From contig JAMWET010000489.1 in the NCBI GenBank assembly GCA_024036415.1, forward strand, positions 62,501 through 126,500: a stretch of DNA of 64,000 nucleotides, in the 5' to 3' direction. This stretch comes from Prochilodus magdalenae. Lineage: Eukaryota; Chordata; Actinopteri; Characiformes; Prochilodontidae. Shown here piece after piece: positions 1-11,590 of this stretch (its first letter is position 1; each line of letters opens with the position of its first letter). The notes beneath the pieces are model-generated. The model was not told the DNA's origin, did not search any database, and worked only from the letters and a program-made list of their open reading frames with translations. A program made the position numbers and the translations under genes.

Positions 1-2820
1 GTCCTGCATGAACCTAGATGCGTTAAAAGGGCGCTGCTGACAGCCGGGTTCACAAGCATATACGCTGTGTTTGTCTCAGGGCTATCTAAACCCGGCCCCC
101 TAAAACTCAGCTGAGACAAACAGACTGGGATGGCTATACAAGTTTCTTAACCAGAGGCCTTAAAAGGGAATAGCATGGAAACCACAGAGGCTTTTTAAAG
201 TGCACTACTATAGCATGGATACAGCACATTCATGAGCTGTCCGCTTTTTAAAGGGCCTTTATAGCTGTTTATGACAACACAGAGGCTTTAAAGGGCCTAT
301 AGCATGGAAAACACAGAGGCTTTAAAGGGCCTATAGCCTGGACAACACAGAGGCTTTAAAGGGCCTATAGCATGGACAACACAGAGGCTTTAAAGGGCCT
401 ATAGCATGGAAAACACAGAGGCTTTAAAGGGCCTATAGCATGGAAAACACAGAGGCTTTAAAGGGCCTATAGCATGGAAAACACAGAGGCTTTAAAGGGC
501 CTATAGCCTGGGTCGCCTTTATAGGCTGTGTATGGACAACACAGAGTGCACGAGGCTTTAAAGGGCCTATAGCATGGACAACAGATGTAAGGCTTTAAAT
601 GTGGCCTATAGCATGGAACAACACAGATGGCTTTAAAAGGTTTCCTATAGCATGGACACAACACAGATGGCTTTATAGGGCCTATATCATTGGACACCCA
701 GTGAGGCCTTTGAAAGGGCCTACATAGCAGTTTTTATGGAAAACACAGAGGCTTTTTAAAGTGCGCTAGTGGAGCATTGGAGTGGGTTAAATTACTCATG
801 AGGCTTTTAAAGTGGACTATAGTCCCGGAACATACACCCAAGAGGCTTTTAAGGGCCCTATAGCATTGGAAACCATCAGAGCTTCACAGATGGGCTTTTA
901 GCATTCAAAACACAGAGGCTTTAAATATGCCTATACCATGGAAAAACACAGAGGCTTTAAAGGGGCCTTATAGCATGAGGATAAACACTGATGAGGCTTT
1001 TAAAGGGCCTATCATAGCATGTGACAACACAGAGGCGTTTAAAGGGACTAGGGATGGAAAACACAGAGGCCTTTAAAGGGCTATAATCTGGGAAAACAGG
1101 CTTTTAAAGGGCCTATAGCGTGTGGAAAAACACAGAGGCTTTAAAGGGCCTCTAGAATGGACACATAGAGTGGCTTTTTAAAGGGCCTATTAGTACATGG
1201 TGGGGGGAAAACACAGAGGCTTTAAAGGGCCTATAGCATGGACAACACAGAGGCTTTAAAGGGCCTATAGCATGGACAACACAGAGGCTTTAAAGGGCCT
1301 ATAGCATGGAAAACACAGAGGCTTTAAAGGGCCTATAGTATGGACATCACAGAGGCTTTAAAAGGGCCTTATAGTAGCCTGGACAACACCGATTGCCCTT
1401 TAAAGGGCCCTATAGCTTATTGCGTTACAACACAGATTTTTTGGCTTTTTAAATTGTTGGCCTATCGCATGGAAACCACTAGAGGCCTTTAAGGGCCGGT
1501 AGTTTTTTTACTACTAGCTTTTCTGGACAACACACGAAGAGGCTGCTAACCTCCTCCTCCCGGCCCCCTAATTATAGCATGCGACAAATTACAGAGGCTG
1601 TTTTAATTTAGGGGCCTATGAGCATGGATGGAACCCAGAGGCTGTGTTGTTATTTTATATGGTCCTATAAGCCTTAGTGGAGCACATCAGTTAGGAGTGT
1701 TCTTTAAAGTGTGCCTTATAAGCATGGACAAAACACCAGAGGCTTTAAAGCCCTATAGCAATGGAAAAACCCAGATGGCTTTAAGTTCTATAGCATTTTA
1801 ATAAAAGGGGTAAGTACATAGAATGTGAAAATCTCATAGCATGGAAAACCAGAGTTTTATAAAGTGAGACTATTAGCATGGGTAACAACCACAGAGGTCT
1901 TGTACAATAGGGCCTATAGCTTGTGTTATATGGTACAACACAGAGGCTTTAAAGGGGCTATAGCATGGGAATCCATGCTTTATAAGGGGTCTATAACGTA
2001 TGAACGAGGCTTTTTTTTTTTAAAAGGGGCCTTATTGGCTATTGGAAATACACAGATGGTGCTTTAATGTGTGTGCCTATAGGGGGGATTAAACATCAGA
2101 GGCTTTTTATTAAATGGGCCTATAGTTCTATTGACATCAAAAAACATCAGAGGCTTTATAAAAGGGGCCTAAGCAGGGACATCAAAGATGCTTTTAAGGG
2201 GTTCTCTATAGCTATGGTACAATCAACAGAGGCTTTTTCTATGAATGCGGCCTGTATGCATACGATACCCGAGCTTTAAAAGAGGTCGTATAGGATGGAC
2301 CTCAGCAGAGGCTTTGAAGGGCCTATAAGTATGGACACAATCACAGAGGCTTTAAAGGGCCTATGGCATGGACAACACAGAGGCTTTAAAGGGCCTATAG
2401 CATGGAAAACAGGCTTTAAAGGGCCTATAGCGTGGAAAACACAGAGGCTTTAAAGGGCCTATAGCATGGGAAAACACAGAGGCTTTAAAGGGCCTATAGC
2501 ATGGACATCACAGATGCTTTAAATGCGGCCTCTAAGCACCTGCGACCTCACAAGGCATTTTTAATGGTGCCCTATACGCATGGAAAAAACACAGAGGCTT
2601 TAAAGGGCCTATAGTATGGACATCACAGAGGCTTTAAAGGGCCTATAGCATGGACAACACAGATGCTTTAAAGGGCCTATAGCATGGACATCACAGAGGC
2701 TTTAAAGGGCCTATAGCATGGAAAACACAGAGGCTTTAAAGGGCCTATAGCCTGGACAACACAGAGGCTTTAAAGGGCCTATAGCATGGACAACACAGAG
2801 GCTTTAAAAGGCCTATAGTA
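1..2820. repeat. 34-bp satellite array
   Basis: Tandem array of a 34-bp unit containing cacagaggctttaaaggg followed by cctatagcatgg. Copies at about 240-520, 1205-1370 and 2330-2815 are nearly identical. Copies in between (about 520-1200 and 1370-2330) carry many one- to few-base insertions and deletions, often in A/T/G runs, and 1500-2330 is barely recognisable. The array appears cut by the left edge of the window. Open reading frames here (for example 467-697 minus) only reflect the repeat. Confidence 0.95.
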
Positions 2821-4340
2821 TTTTATTTTAGACTTTTATTTTGACACACTGTATGATTCTGTAGAAAACCTGAGAAAAACAGTTATTTAAAAGAAAATTA
2901 ATATAATTTATAATTTATTGTTTTATTATTATTATTAAAATCTAATTAGGAGGGTTCGGTCTGCCGTAGTACGAGCTAAATGTGCCACAGCTAGTTGCCT
3001 GGCCAAAAACCGACGCGAAGTCTTCGGCCTAGTGGTCATGGTTTTCAGATGTTATATTAAAACCATGGAAGTCCAGAGTTAAATACACCGTCCCCTGGAT
3101 CATTGAGCTGGAAGGAGTAACGGACAGGCTCCTGCGCTTTTTGTTGTTGAGGAGCAGGAGGGCAGCGGTGGGGTTTGGTTATTTTCGTATATGTGCTTTA
3201 TTGTGATTTGTTTTAATTTGTATTTTCTTATTAATTTTGCTTTGTTTTGTAAACCATGTCAACAACTTTGTCTGATTATCTTATCCCCGCACCCGGCTTA
3301 TCGTTCCCTAGGTGTACTAATAATAATAATCATCAGTTTTTTATCACGAGTATATAAAAAAAATAAAATGAAAAATGTTATTCTAAATGTATGTTGTTTT
3401 TATAATTACTCACGTTGCTATCTTTCCATAAAATTAAAGTTATGATATATTTATATAAAGGCCCAGGCTCGGTCCAAGAGATCCACATATCCATGTTAAT
3501 ATGGAGCTTCAGGCTCGATATTAATAGCGCCTTATTTAAGAGTCAGGTTGCGGCATAATAAAAGATATTGTTGTATTGGCTATAATAGAATAAGTCTTCT
3601 TGCCTCCTATGCCTGTCCATTATTTTATAATTTTTATTATATACTTGTTATATTTATTTTATTTAAAATTTATTTAAATTGTTTTTTAATAATCTTTATA
3701 GTTTTTGTTGTTGTTTGCGTTCCTTGATGGTTTACCTTTGCCTTGGCATTTTACAAAATTGGAGCTCTTTGCATATACTCTTGAAATAATTGGTTCGTTT
3801 TGTGTATTATAAAAATCGTGTATTTTGTTTTATTATTATAAAATGATATTTATAACACCAATTTCTCTCAATATTCGGAAAACCACGAACCATTGAGCGG
3901 CTTCCTCACGGCCCGACAGCCCTTGATCCTGCTGCAGTCCTGTTCTACGACAGTTTCCATAAATATCCTTAACCCGTCAGGTACTGTAACCAACACTGAA
4001 CCCGCACGGCACTGAATGACACCAGCGCTGCAAGCGCGGCTAACTCTTTCTGGTCCGGGAGTTGTTTATCAAGCATGAGGTTCTAGCGACTGCTAATTAG
4101 CCTGCATTGCACTAGTCAACAAGATCAGATTCAGATTTGTTGTGGCTTTTTTGTGATGTAAACTGTAACTAGCCAGCAGACCTGGTCATACTTGCTGTCG
4201 GCCCAACGTGCTGATTCAAAGAGGGATTGTTATGTTGCAGAATTTTATTCATGTAACTGATCAAATCATCGAAACTTTGACCGCTACAGTGTGTCGAACG
4301 CCCTGTACATACTTTAGTACTGTCACTCTCCATACTTAAG
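2821..4340. other. AT-rich spacer, no gene seen
   Basis: AT-rich sequence with T and A runs between the satellite and the purine-rich block. The longest open frame (3191-3445 plus) has no recognisable domain. I see no exon with convincing splice sites and no transposon ends. Confidence 0.6.
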
Positions 4341-4343
4341 TAC

Positions 4344-4387
<44 letters not shown>

Positions 4388-6425
4388 TGAGAGCGGAGAT
4401 TTCCATTTGTAGAGAGAGAGTAAGACGAGGATGAGGGCCCGAGGGGAGAGAAGACAGAGACAGCATGAGTAGTTTTTCTTTTGTTTTTCTTCTTTTTTGT
4501 TTTTGTGCTGTTTTTTTTTCTTACTTTTTTCGAACGATAGATGGTTGATGAGGAGAGATGACGTTGAGGAGGAGAGCTGACGAGTTGAGCGGGAGGGAAG
4601 AGAGATGGACTCTGGTGAGAGAGTTGGAGAGTGAAGAGGAGAGAGGATGAGAGAGTGATGTGTATAGATGTGTGGTGCGAGAGACTTGTTGAGCAGAGAG
4701 AGAGACAGGGATGTGAGACTTTGATTGAGGAGTTGAGTGAGGTTTTGTAGATTTGTAGGCCAGTTGGGGATCAGTGGAGGAGAGAGGGTGTCGGAGGAGA
4801 GGAATGGTGAGAGGGATGTCGAGAGTGTAGCGAGGAAGACAGTGAGGGACCGGAGAGCAGATGGGAGAGCGAGGAGAGAGGAGTAGAGAGAGAGAAAGAG
4901 TGAGAGAGAGAGGGAGAGGATGATGGAAGAGGAGGACGAGAGAGAGAGAGGAAGAGAAGAGAGAACTGAGGATTTGAAGAGTGAGGAGAGGGAGGAGAGA
5001 TGAGAGAGGATGAAGATGACGATGGATCTTGGAGGATGGATGATTGTAGAGTGAGAGAGGGAAGAGAGAAGAGAGAGTGAGAGTCTCGGAGCGTGGGAGT
5101 TAGTAGAGGAAGAGGAGGGTATGAGGTGGACGTCGGGGTAGATGAGGATGAGAGAGACCTGGTGGCTGGGGAGAGTGAAGATTTTGAGAAGTTGAATGGT
5201 GAGAGGGAGAGAGAGGAATGTAGTTGTTTATGAGAGAGATGGAGAGAGAGAAGATGGAACAGATTGAGATGAGATGTGATAGAGACGAGAGACAGAGACA
5301 GGAGATACGAGGAGATGGAGGAGTGGAGCTTGGATAGAGATGGTGGGGATGGTGAGGGGAGATCGAGTTGAGAGAGTGAGAGATTTGAGTGAGGAGGTGT
5401 GAATGGAGAGAGATGATGGAGGAGATGGTGGATGACGGATGGACGAGTAGGGATGCGAGGAGAGATGATGGAGGGAGAGAGCAGAGAGGAGAGTAGTGAG
5501 GAGGAGGGAGGGTTGGCAGGGGAGAGGAGAGAGCACGGGGAGAGAGGAGAGATGGGGGGAGGAGACGAGTTTTGGAGAAGAGTGTGCGAGACGAGAGGAG
5601 ATCCCTGAGATGGAGTGAAGAGTCGAGTGGAGAGAGGGATGACTGAGAGATTGGAGAGAGAGGGGAGAGGATGGAGATTGAGGTGAGCGAGAGAGTGGGG
5701 AGAGTTGTGTGGAGGAAGAGGAGCGAGGGGAGAGAGCGAGACGAAATGAGAGAGAGGAGGAGGTTGATGGAGAGGATGAGAGAATTTTGAGTAGGTTTGA
5801 GTGATTCTTGAAGGATGCATAATGTCAATGGATGGAAGAGTGAGTAGAGATGAGAGAGATCGAAGAGAGGACAGCAGGAGCGGAGACTTGAGGGGAGAGG
5901 AGAGGGGGAAATGGAGGTGAGAGGAGAAAAAGATCCAGAGGACAGAGAGAAAGACAGAGACAGAGAAATGAGACTAATGGACCAGAGACAGGTGAAGTGG
6001 TCAGTGAGGCACTAGAGAGAGATGTGAGAGTTGTACGAGAGGGAGGGAGATGAGGAGAGGATTGATGTATCGAGTGTGTGGAGTTTGATTTGAAGAGGAG
6101 AGAACTAGAAGATCTGGAGGAGGGAGAGGATGGGATGATTCAGGCCATGATGATAGACGATTGAGATCTGAGAGACGCGATGGAGGAAGAGAGAGAGAGA
6201 TGAGATGAGAGAGAGAAGATTAGAGAAGACAGAGAGAGATGAGGAGATGATTGCGAGAGGAGAGAGAGAGAGATAGAGACAGAGGCAGATGAGATGAGTA
6301 AGAGACGAGAAAGACAGAGCTGTAGAGAGAGGAGAGGGACAGAGGAGAGGAGAGAGGGAGAGACAGAGAGAGCGGACTAGGAGAGGTGCAGTTTGATGAC
6401 AGAGAGAGGAGAGACAGACGAGATC
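4341..6425. repeat. Purine-rich (GA)n-derived block
   Basis: It opens with a pure (GA)n run at about 4346-4382, then about 2 kb of plus strand that is almost all G and A, with scattered T and C. The minus-strand open frames (4771-5820, 5100-5828) translate to Ser/Leu/Pro/His-rich low-complexity protein and are a composition effect. Either a decayed GA microsatellite or a poorly resolved consensus over a long one. Confidence 0.85.
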
Positions 6426-6962
6426 TGATCCCGATTTGGTTGTGGCTCGCCTTTTCCCGCTTCTTTTTGGGTGGCGACATGTTGTGTCTATATGCTCACA
6501 TAACACAGGAGGAAGGACGGATTTGGGAACGCTGTAGCGTGACTGTGGGTGATACGTGTGGAAGATTCTTCTATACACGAAACCTGATTACCGATCATTT
6601 TGTCCATTGAAGAAGTCTAAGCTCGCTTAAAAACAAACACAGGGATCCCCCCTCAGAGACAGCAGGGGGCCATTCTCAGACGCTCGCGCTGGCTGACAAT
6701 GTACACACAATATATTGTAAATGGATTCATAACATAATGCAGCTACTCCGAAAGTCGGCTGTTTCTCCAGCGTCCACATAAAGACGCACGGAGAGGAGAG
6801 TGAACGCTGCATGTGGAAACCTCCACCTTCTCCCAGCTCCACCACCTCCTTTCTCTCATACAGGCCCTTTAACAAGGGCTAAAGAGCTCCAGCAGCTCCC
6901 TGGAGCCTCTATCCAGGCACTCTGACGGGCTAGCCTGAGCTTCACGACTTCAACGACGGCTC

Positions 6963-6999
<37 letters not shown>

Positions 7000-7774
7000 C
7001 TGGGGAAGCACAACGTTCACACACGCTCAGTGGCACATGCTCCGCTACACGACCTGGAAGAGGAAAAGGTCAGAAAGGAGCTGCGCTCGCAGACAGCCGC
7101 CCTCCCCCCGCAGCTCGCCCCGCCCCACCCTCCTCTGAGAGAGGACCTACAGGGTGGGCCACTTCAAAGGCATTCCTCACGCACTGCATTCTGGGAGGCA
7201 TACCATTCCCAACAGCAGAGTGCCAGAGGAGCCAAACAGGACGACTGACGCAAGAGAGCAACGGCAAAACAGACCCACCAACAGCACCAAATAAACCCAT
7301 GACGGCACCGATAGCAGAAACCCCGAGCAGGACTCTCATTAGAGACCACCCGGGCAATTAACTGACCAATCAGAGCTCGAAAAACACGACCCCAAAAGCA
7401 CTGGGATTAAGCATGCAGAGGCTTTCACTGACCCCAAACCTAGCCTTAACAAAACACACACACCAGTCCACATCCTGATACACCACATCTACACCTGACG
7501 TAGCACAGTATGGTACTCCTCCATATCTCCACCTCTAATATATATTTAGTGGTGTAAAAACTTTGATCTCTTTTTCTGCACAGTGTAAAAGCTCTAGCTC
7601 TCCTTTCAGCTTAGTGAATATTCATGATGGACCGACCAATAGAATCACTCCACACCTGCTTTAGTAATTAAATCACCCTGCAGGGAAGGAAGCTCTCACC
7701 TCCTATCAGCTCCACTCTTGCAGGGTAAGTGACTGGATAAGCCCTGCTCAGGATGGTTCTAAGGTTGTACCTGC
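6426..7774. other. No gene seen; (GACA)n microsatellite at 6960-7000
   Basis: Mixed sequence after the purine block. The only clear feature is a short (CAGA)n run at about 6960-7000. A GC-rich patch at 7075-7150 has short open frames on both strands without family resemblance or splice-site support. Confidence 0.55.
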
Positions 7775-8090
7775 TCCACTCTGGAGGGGTTTAAGGTGGA
7801 CTGGATAATTCCATGAGATGGTTTTAAGGTGGACTGTATAATTCCATGAGAGGGTTTAAGGTGGACTGTATAATTCCATGAAAGGGTTTTAAGGTGGACT
7901 GTATAATTCCATTCTGGAGGGTTTTAAGGTGGACTGTATAATTCCATTCTGGAGGTTTTAAGGGGGACTGGATAATTCCATGAGAGGATTTAAGGTGGAC
8001 TGGATAATTCCATGAGAGGATTTAAGGTGGACTGGATAATTCCATGAGTGGGTTTAAGGTTTAAGGTGGACTAGATAATTCCATGAGGGC
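7775..8090. repeat. 32-bp minisatellite
   Basis: About nine imperfect copies of a 32-bp unit containing aaggtggactggataattcc. Copies differ by ctgtat/ctggat and by ccatgagag/ccattctgg. Confidence 0.9.
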
Positions 8091-8344
8091 TAGTTTACAG
8101 TTTGGTGTCTTTACTTTTATTCTACAGTAGAGCTTTAAGATCAACAGGAGGCGACGCTGCTATGAGGAGCTGGGTCTAAACTTTTTACTGGTACTTCGGT
8201 TTTGCCCTCTTCTGAAAAGCTACTCTGGGGACACATGTTGTTCTTTGGGACTATCTATATATATACACACACTTTACTTTTAATGTCAGTCAATGGAACC
8301 AGACGTCTTTCCAAGCAGTTCTGGGGCATTTCTTTCTCTCTCTT

Positions 8345-8375
<31 letters not shown>

Positions 8376-8926
8376 AATTATGGGGCTAAAGGAAGCCATA
8401 TCAGGGTGTGTATCAATCAGAGCAGTAAGAGCAATTTAAATACACGATCCATCACTATAATTCATCAGGAAGGCGCGTATTAACCAAACGTTTGTGTTAC
8501 AGAGTAGCTGAGCTGTGTACCCCCTGGCAGTACGGTCCTTATTCCAGTTATTATTATTATTCAGACGTTTCCTGTTCTAATCAGTAGTGATAATAAACAC
8601 TTCCTATCATATAAAGAAGGCTTTGTAATGTTTTACACATTAGCTTTAGCATGAACGCGCTATTCATCTAATGATCCCAGCCATCTGAGCTCAGGTCTTT
8701 GTCTCCGGTGCTGCCTTCTTTGTTCTCTTTGAGCAAATCTCGGCATCCACCAGCCAGGCCAGCAGACGCTATGATCACAGTGTTACAACAGCCATAGCTT
8801 ATTCATCTCTCAGCCGTTCACACTGGGGTGCGGTACGGGCGGTCAACAGGGCACGCGATCAACATCGTAATATTTAGTTTATATATTTTTAGTATAAATT
8901 CTATAGATATTTAGATATAATAACAT

Positions 8927-8960
<34 letters not shown>

Positions 8961-9574
8961 ACCACAACAACGACGACTACATACGAGGGTTATCAATGCT
9001 TTATGTTCTACAGCGTACGCAGTCCAGCTAAACAGGCTGAATTCAGCTCAACTCGCAGGTGGTCACCAGGTACTGATAATACCCACAGTGCTCCTGGTTT
9101 ATGGACAGTGGAGACTGGCCTTGTTAGGAACCGGGCTCTGCTCACAGAAATCTGTGCTGCTGTAAAATCCCCTCCAGTCATATGCAAACACAGGTGCGCT
9201 CTCGGTCAGATGCCATGGTCTGTTGATCTTCCAGCAAGTTAACACATTCGTTACAGACGAGGCTTAACCACGTCCCTGTCCTGCTCAGTGTAGGGAACGG
9301 GCTGTTTACTGGCCGAGCTGAACGCTGAGTATACCAAACTACAGTCACCTGGCAAAACTGATGGGTGTTTATTTATTTTTTTTAATAAGCTGTAACTGTG
9401 GATTAGTCTGTGCTGAAGGCTGTCTCTGCTGAGGAACCTATTCACACTTACACGATCAATACAATGTGGAATTTGACCAGGAGAGCCCAAAACGTCTACC
9501 TGGCAGCCGAATTCCGTACCAGAGTGACCATTCACTAAATCCACTGTTCTGTGAATAGAGCCAGTGTGCTTATA
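8091..9574. other. No gene seen; small microsatellites
   Basis: Holds an (AT)n run near 8355-8376 preceded by (CT)n and a (CAA)n-like run near 8930-8975. Short open frames (8202-8483 plus, 9003-9242 plus, 9251-9544 minus) show no domain or splice context. Confidence 0.55.
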
Positions 9575-10080
9575 GAGACAGTAAGACGCTGGGAGAGACA
9601 GTAAGACGCTGGGAGAGACAGTAAGACGCTGGGAGAGACAGTAAGACGCTGGGAGAGACAGTAAGACGCTGGGAGAGACAGTAAGACGCGGGTAGAGACA
9701 GTAAGACGCGGGTAGAGACAGTAAGACGCGGGTAGAGGCAGTAAGACGCCGGGAGAGACAGTAAGACGCTGGGAGAGACAGTAAGACGCCGGGAGAGACA
9801 GTAAGACGCCGGGAGAGACAGTAAGACGCTGGGAGAGACAGTAAGACGCTGGGAGAGACAGTAAGACGCTGGGAGAGACAGTAAGACGCCGGGAGAGACA
9901 GTAAGACGCTGGGAGAGACAGTAAGACGCCGGGAGAGACAGTAAGACGCGGGTAGAGGCAGTAAGCTGCCGGTAGAGGCAGTAAGACTCCGGTAGAGACA
10001 GTAAGACGCCGGTAGAGGCAGTAAGACGCCGGTAGAGGCAGTAAGACGCCGGTAGAGGCAGTAAGACGAGAGACAGTAAG
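9575..10080. repeat. 18-bp minisatellite
   Basis: About 28 copies of gagacagtaagacgctgg. Three variant classes (cgctgg, cgcggg, cgccgg) sit in blocks: cgctgg dominates 9585-9680, cgcggg 9685-9735, a cgctgg/cgccgg mix 9740-9945, and a gaggcagtaag variant 9950-10065. The minus-strand frames that cross it (Tyr-Cys-Leu-rich 18-bp echoes) are artefacts. It abuts the dispersed element at 10081 and appears to be that element's internal tandem repeat. Confidence 0.93.
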
Positions 10081-10470
10081 AAGTGGTCCTGTGTCCACTG
10101 ATGAAGGACTAGAGGATGACCAACACTGCACTGTGCAGCAGCAGATGAGCTATCGTCTCTGACTGTCCATCTACAAGGTGGAGCAGCAAGGTAGGAGTGT
10201 CTAATAGAGTGGACAGTGAGTGGACACAGTGTCTCAACACTCCAGCAGCACTGCTGTGTCTGATCCACTCACACCAGCACCACACACACTAACACACCAC
10301 CACCACGTCAGTGTCACTGCAGTGCTGAGAATGATCCACCACCCACATACTACCTGCTCTGTGGTGGTCCTGTGGGGGTCCTGCCCATTGAAGAACAGGG
10401 TAATACAGTACACAGAGAAACAGATGGACTACAGTCTGGACCTGTACACCTACAGGGTCAGTGGAGGGTG
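10081..10470 (+). repeat. Dispersed element A, copy 1
   Basis: Shares long near-identical stretches with 24513-24880 (opposite strand), 24960-25200 and 53440-53960, including tgtctgatccactcacacc, agtgctgagaatgatccacc and ggtggtcctgtgggggtcc. It has no coding capacity. Class is uncertain: a non-autonomous DNA transposon or Helitron-like element is possible. Plus is used here as the orientation in which tgtctgatccactcacacc reads. Confidence 0.85.
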
Positions 10471-10969
10471 TAGGCGGTAGTCTCATTGTTATGGCTGATT
10501 GGTGTACCATCCTGTTGGTGGTTGAAGTATGCAGGGCATGCACACCGCGTTGGCTTATGGCACCGTGTTCACGCTGCCCACGCTGACCTATAAAGATAAA
10601 CTGCAGATATAACACTGCACTTCTGCTCTACTCCGCTGTTTACAGCTGTGACCAGAAGTTCTATCAGATAAAGGCTGAGTGATTTCAGGGAGTGGCTGCT
10701 CCGCAGGTAGTGAGAGTCACTTGCGGGAATGCCGGCCTCACCGCTATTAGCCAATCACGAACTAGATAGCAGCTGAAGGCGAGGAACTGACGGATATACA
10801 AGCTCCAGGGTTCTTCTTGGGGTCCCAATGCTGCATCGATGAATCCCCGTGGTCAACTAAAACTGAATAACTAAATTAGCCGGTGACTCGTCCACTTCAG
10901 TGAAGGCCTGTGATTATACAACTGAGCTGTAGCAGCGCATACATTCACACTCACTGTCAAAACAACAGC
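10471..10969. other. No gene seen
   Basis: Unclassified sequence between two repeats. Short open frames on the minus strand have no recognisable domain. Confidence 0.5.
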
Positions 10970-11590
10970 TGCACCCAGAAGGAATCACCCGACAGGGATG
11001 AAACTCGGTGGGTGGGTGTGACATGGTGAGACATGACAATGATTCAATTTTCACGCTCGCCGCTCCTTATCTCTGTACCTGACTGACCCAACAGCCACCA
11101 CTAGACATCCGAGCAGCGATGTCCTCGATAGACGGCTGCACCACGCAGGACTACATGCACACAGACCGTTACCACGACTGTCCTTAACACCACGTCACCG
11201 TCACCAAAGACTGCAGTGGTGTCGTACCAGACTGTCATGGAGTGACTCAGAATGGCAGCGGGTCATCTTCAGTGACGAGTCCCGCTTTAGTCTTGGTGGA
11301 GACGCCCAACGAACCCGTGTGTGGAGGCACCGTGGTCAGCACCAAGATGAATGGTTTGTTGTCACACGTCCAGAAGGCCTGGTGTCCCTCCACCTCCACC
11401 CCTACCGCACCATCTGCAGGAACTGTGTGAGGATGTTCAAGCTGCATGGGATGGATTATCACAGGACACCATCAGGAACCTCTACAGCTCCATACCGAGA
11501 CGTCTGGCGTGTTGGGTTAGCAAACACGGCGGCCTGACGCCATACTGAGAGACAGACTTCTGTATGTGTAGCTCAATAAATATTGATCAT
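10970..11590 (+). pseudogene. Internally shortened Tc1-like transposase remnant, copy 1
   Basis: The plus strand encodes FSDESRF near 11270-11290, the usual block around the second catalytic Asp of Tc1 transposases. Soon after comes a C-terminal block, TIRNLYSSIPRRL then a Tyr before the stop (about 11470-11548). The expected central part with the third acidic residue in a DLNPIE context is missing between them, and the frame shifts. A second copy with the same layout lies at 38240-38570 and a partial one at 62850-63110. Confidence 0.75.

Noticed and set aside
4771..5828. 349- and 242-codon minus-strand frames
   Set aside because: They translate the purine-rich block to Ser/Leu/Pro low-complexity protein, in overlapping frames, without any domain.
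9575..10080. CRISPR-like array
   Set aside because: Units are contiguous with no unique spacers, and the genome is eukaryotic.
9535..10268. 198- and 232-codon repeat proteins
   Set aside because: Both are frames of the 18-bp minisatellite; two different frames stay open because the unit is a multiple of three and lacks stops.
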